Below, piece after piece: positions 43,096 through 51,411 of a stretch of DNA of 64,000 nucleotides. This DNA comes from JAVVHH01 sp965276815. Its GTDB lineage: Bacteria > Pseudomonadota > Alphaproteobacteria > Acetobacterales > Acetobacteraceae. The notes beneath the pieces were generated by a model. That model was not told the origin of the DNA, searched no databases, and was given only the letters and a program-made list of their open reading frames with translations. The position numbers and the translations under genes are program-made. The stretch is taken from positions 434,001-498,000 of the forward strand of contig CBDIBE010000010.1 of NCBI GenBank assembly GCA_965276815.1. Reading direction: 5' to 3'. Position 1 is the first letter of the stretch; every line of letters begins with the position of its first letter.

Positions 43096-44276
43096 GCGAG
43101 CAGATCGGCGGCGGCGCGGGAGAGGGCTTGCACGCCCAGGCCGATGCAGGCCTCGTCCGGCTGGTAGGCGGAATTGTGCAGCCTGTCGTGGCGGCCGGGT
43201 TGGGACGAGCCGATCCGGAGCTGGAAGGCGGGCACGAGATTGGCCATCAGGGCAAAATCCTCGCCGCCGAGGCTGGGCCAGCCTTCCTCGACGACGTCGC
43301 CGAACTGCGCCCGGACCGAGGCGATGGTGCGGTCGAGCACCGCATCGTCGTTCACGAGGGGCGGGACGCCGCGGATGTAGGCGAGGTCGCAGGTGACCCG
43401 CATGCCGGCTTCGATCCCGGCGCAGAGACGGCGGATCGCCGTCTCGGCCCGTTCGCGCGCCGGGACGTGCAAGGTGCGGACCGTGCCGCGGATTGTGCAG
43501 GAGTCGGGGATGACGTTGCGGGCCGAGCCGGCATGAATGGCGCCGACGGTCACGACGCAGGGCTGGGTGGGCGACACCTCGCGCGAGACCACGGTTTGCA
43601 GCTGGGTGACCAAGTGGCAGGCGGCGACGATCGGGTCCACGGCGTTTTGCGGGTAGGCGGCGTGGCCCGAGACGCCGCTGATGGTGACGTCGAAGCCGTC
43701 CGTGGCGGCGAGGCAGGCGCCGCGGACGAAGCCGAACCGGCCGACCGGCATGTCGGGATGGTTGTGGAACCCGAGTGCGACGTCGACGCCGTCGAGCGCG
43801 CCGTCGGCGATCATGGCGGCGGCCCCGCCGATGGCTTCCTCGGCCGGCTGGAACAGCAGGCGGATCGTGCCGGCGAGCTGCGGCGCCAGACCCTGGAGGA
43901 CGGCGGCCACGCCGAGGAGGGTGGTCGTGTGGATGTCGTGGCCGCAGGCGTGCATCTTGCCTGCTTGCTGGCTGGCGAAGGCGAGCTTGGTTTGTTCCTG
44001 GATCGGCAGGGCGTCCATGTCGGCGCGGATGGCGAGCGTCGGACCCGCCTTTCCGCCAGTAATGGTGCCGACCACGCCGGTGCGGCCGATGCCGGTTTGA
44101 TGCGGGATGCCGAGGCGCGCCAACTCGGCGACGACGATCCCGGAGGTGCGGACTTCTTCGAAGGCAAGTTCCGGATGGGTGTGCAGGTCGCGGCGCACTT
44201 CGATCAGATGCGGCTCGATCGCCGCGGTCGCGGCAGCGATCGCCGATTGCAGATCGTTGTGCAAGGTGACTGACAT
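43092..44276 (-). CDS. M20-family amidohydrolase (hippurate hydrolase/aminoacylase-like)
   Basis: A 394-residue metallohydrolase. RRDLHTHPELAFEEVRT opens the catalytic domain. Metal-binding motifs ADMDALPIQE, then MHACGHDIHTTTLLG (Cys and His ligands) and the glutamate pair in QPAEEAIGGA follow. The dimerisation domain begins about residue 180 with VTISGVSGHAAYPQNAVDP. Such enzymes remove acyl groups from N-acyl amino acids. AGGAG precedes the ATG. It is co-translated with a ketopantoate-reductase-like enzyme and diverges from manC over 102 bases. Confidence 0.92.
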   Translation of the reverse strand: MSVTLHNDLQSAIAAATAAIEPHLIEVRRDLHTHPELAFEEVRTSGIVVAELARLGIPHQTGIGRTGVVGTITGGKAGPTLAIRADMDALPIQEQTKLAFASQQAGKMHACGHDIHTTTLLGVAAVLQGLAPQLAGTIRLLFQPAEEAIGGAAAMIADGALDGVDVALGFHNHPDMPVGRFGFVRGACLAATDGFDVTISGVSGHAAYPQNAVDPIVAACHLVTQLQTVVSREVSPTQPCVVTVGAIHAGSARNVIPDSCTIRGTVRTLHVPARERAETAIRRLCAGIEAGMRVTCDLAYIRGVPPLVNDDAVLDRTIASVRAQFGDVVEEGWPSLGGEDFALMANLVPAFQLRIGSSQPGRHDRLHNSAYQPDEACIGLGVQALSRAAADLLA

Positions 44277-44378
44277 CTGGTGCTCCTGACGTGGCCAGGC
44301 ATGATGGCGGTGGAGGAGCGGCTGGACAAGCTTTCCGCCTGCAACCTATAGGAGCGGTTACCACGCTCGGGGACCAGA

Positions 44379-45830
44379 ATGAGCAGCAGCACGCCGAACC
44401 CGCTTGCCGCAGGGGGGCCGATCGTGCCCGTGATCCTGTCCGGCGGCTCCGGCACCCGGCTTTGGCCGGTGTCGCGGGAGAGTTTCCCAAAGCAGCTATG
44501 GCCGCTGGTTTCGGACCGGACCATGCTCCAAGAGACGGCGCTGCGCGGCGTCGGAGCCGGATTCCGGCCGCCAGTGATCGTTTGCAACCAGGAGCACCGG
44601 TTCCTGATCGCCGAGCAGATGCGGACGGTCGGGATCGAGGGCGCCGAGATCGTGCTGGAGCCGGTCGGGCGAAATTCGGCGCCGGCGATTACCGCGGCGG
44701 CGCTGATCGTGGCCGAGCGCGACCCGGAAGCCGTGCTGTGGATGATGGCGGCCGATGCCTCGATCCAGCGGCTCGAGGCGCTGCACGTGGCGCTGGCCCG
44801 GGCGGTGACGGCGGCGCGGGCCGGGTATATCGTAACCTTTGGGATGCAACCGCACCGTGCCGAGACGGCCTATGGGTATATCGAGGTCGGGCCGGAGCTG
44901 GAGAACGCGCCGGGGGTGCATCGGCTGATGCGCTTCCTGGAGAAGCCGAATGCGACGGTGGCAGCGGAGTTCGTGTCCACCAAGCGCCATCTGTGGAATT
45001 CGGGGATGTTCGTCTTCAAGGCTTCCACGCTGCTCGAGGAGATGCGCGCTTACGCGCCGGAGGTGCTGGAATCGGTGCAGCACGCGGTGACAAAGCGGCG
45101 TCAGGACCTGGATTTCATCCGGCTCGACCCGGTGGCGTTTACCGCATGCCCGAACATCAGCCTCGACTACGCGGTTGCGGAACAGACGGCGCGGGCGGCG
45201 GTGGTGCCGGCGGATCTGGGCTGGTCGGACGTCGGCAGCTGGGACGCGCTGTGGGAGCAGTCGCCCAAGGACGCGGAGGGCAATGTGGCCGTGGGCGACG
45301 TGCTGCTCGAGGGGTCGAGCAATTGCTTCGTGCGCAGCGATGGGATCGTGACCGCGGTGGTCGGGCTGGACGATGCGGTCGTGGTGGTGACGGCCGATGC
45401 GGTGCTGGCGATGCATCGGGGCCGCGCGCAGGATGTCAAGCGCGTGGTGGACCGGCTGCGCGCGGCGGGGCGGCATGAGGCGGTTGCGCATAACCGGGTG
45501 TATCGGCCATGGGGGTTCTACGAGAGCCTGATCCTGGGTGACCGGTTCCAGGTGAAGCGGATTGTGGTCCAGCCGGGGCAGAAGCTGTCGCTGCAGAAGC
45601 ATTTCCACCGGGCGGAGCACTGGGTGGTGGTGACCGGCGCCGCGCTGGTGACCCGCAACGAGGAGGAGGTGCTCGTTCAGGAGAACGAGAGCATCTACTT
45701 GCCACTGGGGTGCATCCACCGGATGGAAAATCCGGGGCGGATTCCGCTGACGCTCATCGAGGTGCAGTCTGGCAGTTATTTGGGCGAGGACGATATCGTG
45801 CGACTCGAGGACACGTACGGCCGGGTTTGA
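44379..45830 (+). CDS. manC: mannose-1-phosphate guanylyltransferase/mannose-6-phosphate isomerase
   Basis: A 483-residue bifunctional enzyme (ManC/AlgA/CpsB type). The nucleotidyltransferase signature GGSGTRLWPVSRESFPKQLW is near residue 20, and the sugar-binding lysine lies in RFLEKPN near 190. The C-terminal type II isomerase cupin includes YRPWGFYESLILGDRFQVKR, LQKHFHRAEHW and YLPLGCIHRMENPG. It makes GDP-mannose from mannose-1-phosphate and may also make mannose-6-phosphate. It is followed after five bases by an RMD-like reductase, suggesting flow to a GDP-deoxyhexose for LPS or exopolysaccharide; the intervening GDP-mannose 4,6-dehydratase gene is not in the window. Confidence 0.93.
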   Translation: MSSSTPNPLAAGGPIVPVILSGGSGTRLWPVSRESFPKQLWPLVSDRTMLQETALRGVGAGFRPPVIVCNQEHRFLIAEQMRTVGIEGAEIVLEPVGRNSAPAITAAALIVAERDPEAVLWMMAADASIQRLEALHVALARAVTAARAGYIVTFGMQPHRAETAYGYIEVGPELENAPGVHRLMRFLEKPNATVAAEFVSTKRHLWNSGMFVFKASTLLEEMRAYAPEVLESVQHAVTKRRQDLDFIRLDPVAFTACPNISLDYAVAEQTARAAVVPADLGWSDVGSWDALWEQSPKDAEGNVAVGDVLLEGSSNCFVRSDGIVTAVVGLDDAVVVVTADAVLAMHRGRAQDVKRVVDRLRAAGRHEAVAHNRVYRPWGFYESLILGDRFQVKRIVVQPGQKLSLQKHFHRAEHWVVVTGAALVTRNEEEVLVQENESIYLPLGCIHRMENPGRIPLTLIEVQSGSYLGEDDIVRLEDTYGRV

Positions 45831-45835
45831 GGCCG

Positions 45836-46756
45836 ATGGTGCGGATCCTGGTGACCGGTGCAGCCGGGTTCGTCGGCCGGCATTTGCTGCCGGTCTTGGC
45901 GGCGGCGTTTCCTGACGGAAGCCTGATCGAGTCCGAGTTCGACGTGACGGACGCGACGGCGGTACGGGCGGGCGTCGAGGTGGCGCGGCCGGATGCCGTG
46001 GTGCATCTGGCGGCGATCGCCGCGCCGGCGCATGCGCGGCAAGACCCAGATGCGGCTTGGCGGGTCAATCTGGGAGGCACGCTTAACGTGGCGCGGGCGA
46101 TCTTGGAGACCGCGCCCGAGTGTACGCTGCTATTTGCGTCGAGTGCGGATGCCTATGGGGCGTCTTTCGGACCGGGGCGTGCGCTGGACGAGACGGCGGC
46201 GCTGGCGCCGTTGAACACTTATGGGGCGACCAAGGCCGCGGCGGATCTGACGCTCGGGGCGATGGCGGCGGAGCGGGGCTTGCGCTGCGTGCGCGTTCGG
46301 CCGTTCAACCATACCGGGTCTGGTCAGTCCGATGATTTCGTGGTGCCGGCATTCGCGCAGCAGGTGGTGCGGATCGCGGCCGGGCTGCAGAAAAAGGTGC
46401 TGCGGGTCGGGGCGCTCGATCCGATGCGGGATTTTCTGGACGTGCGCGACGTGTGCGCCGCTTATGCGGCGGTGGTGGCGCGACGGGACGAGCTGGCGCC
46501 GGGCACGATCCTGAATATCGCATCGGGCCAGCCGCGACGTATCGGCGACATGCTGCGCGAGTTGATGGCGGCGGCCGGGGTGGAAGCGGAGATCCATACG
46601 GAGGCAAGGCGGATGCGGCCGTCCGATATTGTGGTGGCCGCGGGCGATTCTGGCGCGGCGCAGCGCTTGTTGGGCTGGGCGCCGCGGATTGCCTGGAGCG
46701 AGACGCTCGCGGACGTGCTGGCGGATTGGCGCGAGCGGGTTAAACCGTCTCCCTAG
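45836..46756 (+). CDS. NAD(P)-dependent GDP-6-deoxyhexose reductase/epimerase (RMD-like)
   Basis: A 306-residue extended short-chain dehydrogenase. The Rossmann motif is ILVTGAAGFVGRHLLPVL, the catalytic Ser is in FASSADAYG, and Tyr/Lys are in NTYGATKAAADL. RPFNHTGSGQSDDFVVPAFA is characteristic of GDP-4-keto-6-deoxy-mannose reductases that produce GDP-D-rhamnose. GDP-mannose 4,6-dehydratase or another NDP-sugar epimerase is the alternative. Coupling to manC supports a GDP-mannose-derived product. The ATG giving MVRILVTG is used over an in-frame extension inside manC. Its end overlaps the convergent hydrolase gene by four bases. Confidence 0.85.
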   Translation: MVRILVTGAAGFVGRHLLPVLAAAFPDGSLIESEFDVTDATAVRAGVEVARPDAVVHLAAIAAPAHARQDPDAAWRVNLGGTLNVARAILETAPECTLLFASSADAYGASFGPGRALDETAALAPLNTYGATKAAADLTLGAMAAERGLRCVRVRPFNHTGSGQSDDFVVPAFAQQVVRIAAGLQKKVLRVGALDPMRDFLDVRDVCAAYAAVVARRDELAPGTILNIASGQPRRIGDMLRELMAAAGVEAEIHTEARRMRPSDIVVAAGDSGAAQRLLGWAPRIAWSETLADVLADWRERVKPSP

Positions 46757-47670
46757 GTCGCGAGGCCGACAAATCGGTCGAAACCTGCCCAGAACTCGGC
46801 GCGGGTGGCGTCGGTTTCGCGCAGGATCTCGTGGCGGGCGTCGGACAGTTCGAGGATCGTTGGCTGTCGGAGTTGGGCGGCGAAGGCGCGGGCGGCGACG
46901 TTGTCCACAAGACGCTCGTGGCCGGCGAGGGCGATCAGCACTGGGCAGTCGATGCGCGCGGCGAGCCCGGGACGGTGTAGTTCGGCGATCGAGGCGGTGG
47001 CGGCGCGTAGCCAGCCCCAGGTTGCGCCGGCGCTGATCAGGTCGGGGCGGTGCTCGATCCAGGCGCGGTCGGCGGCGAAGCGCTGCGGGCAGGAGGTGAG
47101 CGGGTTGCCTGCGAATGGGCGGCCCGGGTCAGGCGCGCGGGCGGTGCCGGGGCCGAAGCGGGTGCGCAAGCCGGGGATCAGGCAGGCGGTGTGCGCCAGC
47201 GCCCAGGCGCGGCGGCGAGAGAGGCGCGGAGACCGCAGGAAATCGATCATCGGCGCGGTGAACACGGCGCGGGCGAAGCGGCCGGGGCGCGTTGCGAGAT
47301 AGCGAAGGCCGATATGGCCGCCCATGGAGTGCGCGAGCATCAGCAATGGGCTCGCGGGGCCGATCTGATCGGTAACCAAGCGGTCTAGGTCGGCCAGGTG
47401 ATCGTCGAAAGAGCGGATGTGGTTGCGCATCGGGTCCGGCAGCAGTCGGCTCGAGCCGCCTTGGCCGCGCCAATCCAGGGTCCAGACGGCGAAGCCACGT
47501 TGCCGTAGCGCGGCGACGGTTTCCAGGTTGCGCTCGATGAACTCGGTGCGGCCGCTCAGGAAGAGGATCGTGGCGCGCTCGCCGGGCCAGTGGGTTGCGC
47601 GCAGGCGGGCGCCGTCTGGGGTCTTTAGCCAGACGACGCGGCCGGCACTGCCCTCGATGGACTCAGGCAG
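46753..47670 (-). CDS. alpha/beta hydrolase (lysophospholipase/monoacylglycerol lipase-like)
   Basis: About 305 residues of the PldB-like serine hydrolase family. The nucleophile elbow is LAHSMGGHIG, an N-terminal strand reads ILFLSGRTEFIERNLETV followed by GFAVWTLDWRGQG, and the late His is in LSDARHEILRE. The first ATG in frame (47430) would delete the first 80 residues, which are clearly homologous coding sequence. Between the in-frame stop at 47698-47700 and that ATG there is no GTG or TTG; a CTG at 47670, overlapping the amidase stop by eight bases, is the likely start. Translational coupling to the amidase gene would aid such a weak start. Confidence 0.8.
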   Translation of the reverse strand: MPESIEGSAGRVVWLKTPDGARLRATHWPGERATILFLSGRTEFIERNLETVAALRQRGFAVWTLDWRGQGGSSRLLPDPMRNHIRSFDDHLADLDRLVTDQIGPASPLLMLAHSMGGHIGLRYLATRPGRFARAVFTAPMIDFLRSPRLSRRRAWALAHTACLIPGLRTRFGPGTARAPDPGRPFAGNPLTSCPQRFAADRAWIEHRPDLISAGATWGWLRAATASIAELHRPGLAARIDCPVLIALAGHERLVDNVAARAFAAQLRQPTILELSDARHEILRETDATRAEFWAGFDRFVGLAT

Positions 47671-49078
47671 TTGCCTCGGCGACCGGGCGGGCGCGGGTCA
47701 GGGTCGGGCGTTTTGCGCGCAGTCCGGCCGCCTGCTCGAAAGCGTGGGCGGCACGGAACAGGGTCGGCTCCTGGAACGGCTTGGCGGCGATCTGGATGGC
47801 GACGGGCAAGCCGTTCTCGCCAAATCCGGCGCAGACGCACATGGCGGGCCAGCCGGTGATGTTGAACGGGGCGGTGAAGCCGGGTTTGGCCAGGTTGTCC
47901 CATTTCGGCACCGCGTCGATGCGTGGCGCTTCGGCGGGGGCGCCGGCGGTGAGGAGCAGGTCGACATCGGCGGAGGCGGCCGTGACGGCGGCGCAGAGCT
48001 CGCGGCGGAAGCGGAGGGCCTGCACGTAGTCGGTGGCGGCATAAAGGCCGCCGTAAACCATGCGGTCGCGCAGGAGCTCGCCGTAATCGTTGAAGCGTTC
48101 GCGCATCCAGGGCTCGTGCAGCGTGAAGCCTTCCGAAGTGAGGATGACGTGGTTGCCGGCTTGGAAGTCGAGCAGCGACGGAAGGGTGACGTCGCGGATT
48201 TCGGCGCCTTGGGCGCGCCAGATGTCGATGGCGCGGTCGATCCCGGCTTGGACGGCTTGGCTGACCGGGCGGTCGGTTTCGTGCCAGTTGCGGACCACGC
48301 CGATGCGCAGGCCCTTTGCGTCTTGGCCGATGCCGGCGGAGAAATCGGGGACGGGGCGGTTGGCGCTGGCCGGGTCCTGCTTGTCGTAACCGGCCATGGC
48401 CTGCAGGAGCAGGGCGCAGTCTTCGACCGTCCAGGCCATCGGGCCGGTGTGGTCAAGCGAGAAGGCGAGCGGGAGAACGCCGAAGCGGCTGCACAGTCCA
48501 TAGGTGGGCTTGATGCCGGCAATGCCGCAGAGCGCGGCCGGGCCGCGGATCGAGCCGCCGGTGTCCGAGCCGGTGCCGCCGAGGATCAGCCCGGCGGCGG
48601 TGGCCGCGGCGGTGCCCGAGGAGGAGCCGGAGGTGAAGTGGTCGGGGTCCCAGGGATTGCGGGCGGGCGGCCAGGGGAGGTCGAAGCTGGGACCGCCGAA
48701 GGCGAACTCGTGGGTGGCGAGCTTGCCGAGCATGACCGTGCCGGCTTGGGCGAGCTTTTGGACGGTGGTGGCGTCGGCGTTGGGGACCCAGTCTTCCAGC
48801 AACTTGGAATGGCCGGTGGTGCGGATCCCGGCGGTGCCGTAGATGTCCTTGTGGCCAATCGGGATGCCGTCGAGCTCGCCGAGCGGCTTGCCTTGCATGA
48901 TGCGGGCCTCGGCGGCCTTGGCGTCTGCGAGGGCGCGCTCCGGGGTCAGCAGGAGGAAGCTGTCGAGGGTCGCGTCTAAGGCTGCGATGCGGTCGAGGCA
49001 GTGGCGGGTGAGCTCGACCGGGGAGAGGGCGCGCGATGCGAAGAGGCGGGCGGCCTCGGCGATGGTGGGGGTCTGCAT
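47663..49078 (-). CDS. amidase signature family hydrolase (AtzE/GatA-like)
   Basis: A 471-residue amidase. The Ser-cisSer-Lys triad elements are the Lys in IPIGHKDIYG near residue 76, the glycine/serine block SGSSSGTAAATAAGL near 150, and the nucleophile in GTGSDTGGSIRGPAA. ELTRHCLDRIAALDATLDSF near the N-terminus is typical. It starts at an ATG overlapping by one base the stop of a small GatC/AtzG-like gene (TAATG), which suggests that the two proteins form a complex as AtzE does with AtzG. The substrate amide is not identifiable. The downstream alpha/beta hydrolase overlaps its end. Confidence 0.92.
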   Translation of the reverse strand: MQTPTIAEAARLFASRALSPVELTRHCLDRIAALDATLDSFLLLTPERALADAKAAEARIMQGKPLGELDGIPIGHKDIYGTAGIRTTGHSKLLEDWVPNADATTVQKLAQAGTVMLGKLATHEFAFGGPSFDLPWPPARNPWDPDHFTSGSSSGTAAATAAGLILGGTGSDTGGSIRGPAALCGIAGIKPTYGLCSRFGVLPLAFSLDHTGPMAWTVEDCALLLQAMAGYDKQDPASANRPVPDFSAGIGQDAKGLRIGVVRNWHETDRPVSQAVQAGIDRAIDIWRAQGAEIRDVTLPSLLDFQAGNHVILTSEGFTLHEPWMRERFNDYGELLRDRMVYGGLYAATDYVQALRFRRELCAAVTAASADVDLLLTAGAPAEAPRIDAVPKWDNLAKPGFTAPFNITGWPAMCVCAGFGENGLPVAIQIAAKPFQEPTLFRAAHAFEQAAGLRAKRPTLTRARPVAEATA

Positions 49079-49281
49079 TACGCGAGCTCCGGGGCGGGTT
49101 CCGGGCGGAAGATGAGGGCTGGCTCGGCCTCGCGGCCGCGGCCTTGCGCGCGGATGCGCTGGAGCATGGGCTCGATATAGCCCCAGCCTTGGTGGAGTTC
49201 GGCGACCTGCTCGGGGCTGAGGGTCAGGCCGGCGCGACGGATCAGCGCCTCGAAATCGGCTTGCGGTAGGGTGGGCGGCAT
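49078..49281 (-). CDS. small AtzG/GatC-like amidase partner
   Basis: A 67-residue helical protein (ADFEALIRRAGLTLSPEQVA, then WGYIEPMLQRIRAQ). Size, gene order and one-base overlap with the amidase resemble AtzG, the small stabilising subunit of the amidase AtzE, and more distantly GatC. GGAGAG lies just before the ATG. Homology at this length is uncertain, so the call rests largely on context. Confidence 0.65.
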   Translation of the reverse strand: MPPTLPQADFEALIRRAGLTLSPEQVAELHQGWGYIEPMLQRIRAQGRGREAEPALIFRPEPAPELA

Positions 49282-49333
49282 TGGCTCTCCTAGGCTGCGC
49301 CCATGAGAGCATGTCCGGCGCGAGATGTCCCGT

Positions 49334-50107
49334 TCAGATGCCGCTAAACCAGTTGAAGCCCATGTTTTCCCAATAGCCCCCGGGATAAGTGTTGGTCACC
49401 TCGATGGCGGTGATCCATTTCGGGTTCTTGAAGCCGAGCTTGGTCGAGGTGCGCAGGCGGAGCGGGTAGCCGTATGGGTCGGCGATGGTTTCGCCGGCGT
49501 ATTTCGTGGCGAGCAGGGTCTGCGGGTGCAGGGCGGTCGCCATGTCGATGCTGCTGGGGTAGTCGTCGGCGGTTTTGAAGGCGACGTATTTGGCCTTGAG
49601 GTCGGCGCCGACGCGTTCGAGGAAAGTGCGGAGTGGGACGCCGGACCATTGGCCGATATAGTCCCAACCTTCGACGCAGACGTGGCGGATGATCATCTCG
49701 CGCTCGGGCAGGGCGGCGATCTGCTGGCGGGTCCAGGGCTGCTTGTTGTCGATCAGCCCGGCAAGTTCGAGCCGCCAGGTGTCCCCGTTGACCGGCTGAA
49801 GGTCCTCGATCGGGAAATAAGCGTTGAAGCGCGGCGGCTTGAGGACCATCGAAGCCGGGTATTCGGGGGCGAGCTTATTGGGATCGAAAATGGCTGCCTG
49901 GACGCGGTCATTGAAGGACGAGATCGCGCGGAGCGCAGTTTCGACCGCACCGTTGTTGCTGATGTCGCAGCCGGTGAGCAGGGTGAGCGCGCCGAGCGAG
50001 AGGCCGCCACGGATCAGGCCGCGGCGCTCGAGGGCGTGGATCAGCTTGCGGTGATTGTCGAGGACGGCCGGGTCCGGCAGCTTGGACGGGCGGAACGGCG
50101 ACCTCAT
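49334..50107 (-). CDS. sulfite-oxidase-fold molybdopterin oxidoreductase (MsrP-like), lipoprotein signal
   Basis: A 257-residue molybdoenzyme resembling the catalytic subunit MsrP (YedY). The molybdenum-ligating cysteine is probably C144 in RHVCVEGWDYIGQWSGVPL, and later segments PYGYPLRLRTSTKLGFKNPK and GYWENMGFNWF match the family end. The N-terminus has arginine pairs in ERRGLIRGGLSLGALTLL followed by TGC, giving a Tat-like signal with a lipobox (C47), so the enzyme is probably Tat-exported and lipid-anchored. It overlaps a cytochrome b gene by four bases, taking the place of the usual MsrQ haem partner. Reduction of oxidised periplasmic protein or of a small S/N-oxide is likely. Confidence 0.82.
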   Translation of the reverse strand: MRSPFRPSKLPDPAVLDNHRKLIHALERRGLIRGGLSLGALTLLTGCDISNNGAVETALRAISSFNDRVQAAIFDPNKLAPEYPASMVLKPPRFNAYFPIEDLQPVNGDTWRLELAGLIDNKQPWTRQQIAALPEREMIIRHVCVEGWDYIGQWSGVPLRTFLERVGADLKAKYVAFKTADDYPSSIDMATALHPQTLLATKYAGETIADPYGYPLRLRTSTKLGFKNPKWITAIEVTNTYPGGYWENMGFNWFSGI

Positions 50108-50751
50108 CGCCGGGCTCCATCGTCGAGGCGCGGGCCGCCGGTCACCATGGCGACCAGCGTGCGGGGCACGAGCAGCGACAAGGCGACGTGTACGGCGAGG
50201 AAGCCGACGATGACCGACATGCCGAGGAAATGAATGAGGCGGGCGTTCTGGAAGCCGCCGAGGAAGGAGATGAGGCCGGAGAACTGGATCGGTTTCCAGA
50301 TCGCGAGCCCGGTCACCACCTGCGAGATCCCGGCGAGGATGACGACAATATAGAGGACCTTCTGCACCGCGTTGTACACGGTGAGGTCTTCGTGGGCGAT
50401 CTTGAGGTGGATCGTCTCGCGCACGGTCTCGATGATCTCGGCCAGGCGGATCGGCAGCAGGCGCCGGCGGAAGCGGCCGGTGACGATGCCGTAGATCAGG
50501 TAGGTGAGGCCGTTGATCGCGAGGACCCACATGGCGGCGAAGTGCCAGAGCAGGCTCTGGGCGGCCCAGGTGCCGAGGCGGAGCGGGTGGGGAAAGTGCA
50601 GGAAGCTGAAGATGACATCGTCGTCGTAGATGCCCCAGCCCGAGCCGATCATGATCAACATGGCGACGGCGTTGATCCAGTGCATGATCCGCACGGGCAA
50701 GGGGTGCAGGCGCTTTATGGTCGGGCCGACAATGGCTGTGGTCACGCTCAT
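50104..50751 (-). CDS. di-haem cytochrome b561-type membrane protein
   Basis: A 215-residue integral membrane protein of the cytochrome b/b6-like (formate dehydrogenase gamma / Ni-Fe hydrogenase b) family. Probable haem histidines lie in PVRIMHWINAVAM near residue 24, SLLWHFAAMWVLAING near 70, and ARLIHFLGMSVIVGFLAVHV near 170. It would carry quinol electrons to the molybdoenzyme encoded by the overlapping next gene. It diverges from the PRC-barrel gene over 125 bases. The partnership with an MsrP-like enzyme is context-based. Confidence 0.85.
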   Translation of the reverse strand: MSVTTAIVGPTIKRLHPLPVRIMHWINAVAMLIMIGSGWGIYDDDVIFSFLHFPHPLRLGTWAAQSLLWHFAAMWVLAINGLTYLIYGIVTGRFRRRLLPIRLAEIIETVRETIHLKIAHEDLTVYNAVQKVLYIVVILAGISQVVTGLAIWKPIQFSGLISFLGGFQNARLIHFLGMSVIVGFLAVHVALSLLVPRTLVAMVTGGPRLDDGARR

Positions 50752-50876
50752 GGCGGCCCTTTCGTAACTCTGCGGCGGCAGGTTACACGCGCCGTCCCGG
50801 TGGGCGGGATGCTTTTTAGTTGTGGAATCGATGACTCCATCGCGAGAAGGTCCTGCTTAGATGGGGGGTTGGCGAG

Positions 50877-51326
50877 ATGCCGGAGGGCTGGATGATGCGT
50901 CTTGTGTTGCTGCTGATTTCGCTGACGTTTGCCGCGCCGGCGCTGGCGCATCCCGGGCCGCCGCCGACGCTTGCGGTGCTGCAGCAGCGGGAGGCGAAGC
51001 GATTCCCGCAGCCTGTGCGGGTGGGCGATCTGATCGGGCAGCGGGTTTTGGAGCCGTCGGAGAGTCAGGGCGTGCTCGGCCGGGTCGAGGCGATCACGAA
51101 GCGGCCGGATGGCGGGCTCGATCTGGTGATGAGTTTCGGGGGCATTCTCGGGTTGGGCGCGCGGTCGATCGCGGTGCCGATCGAGGCGATGGCGGTGCTG
51201 GGGCCGCAGGTCGTGGCGGTCGATTACTCGAAGAAGCAGCTCGGAGCCTTGCCGACGGCGACGGAGACGGCCGCGCTGGGGCCGAACGAGATCATCCGGG
51301 TTGGGATCGTCAGGCCGTACCACTGA
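50877..51326 (+). CDS. exported PRC-barrel-like hypothetical protein
   Basis: A 149-residue protein with a Sec signal (MRLVLLLISLTFAAPALA, cleaved before HPGPPP). Residues 45-115 resemble a PRC-barrel: VRVGDLIGQRVLEPSESQ, GVLGRVEAITKRPDGGLDLV and ARSIAVPIEAMAVLG. PRC-barrels are small interaction domains. Alternative ATG codons six and seven codons in would place the signal peptide directly at the N-terminus and are equally likely starts. It diverges from the cytochrome b/molybdoenzyme pair and may be a periplasmic accessory to it, but this is not shown. Confidence 0.7.
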   Translation: MPEGWMMRLVLLLISLTFAAPALAHPGPPPTLAVLQQREAKRFPQPVRVGDLIGQRVLEPSESQGVLGRVEAITKRPDGGLDLVMSFGGILGLGARSIAVPIEAMAVLGPQVVAVDYSKKQLGALPTATETAALGPNEIIRVGIVRPYH

Positions 51327-51411
51327 CGCGGGCGCGCCATCACCGTTGGTGATGGGAGATATCTGAAAGCTTCGTTTCCGTGATTTCGATGCCCGGCATA
51401 CGCTGCGTGGC

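Noticed and set aside
43096..44490. In-frame upstream extension of the ketopantoate reductase to 794 codons
   Set aside because: The extension is Arg/Pro-rich antiparallel-frame sequence within the M20 hydrolase gene; the Rossmann motif begins exactly at the ATG at 43095.
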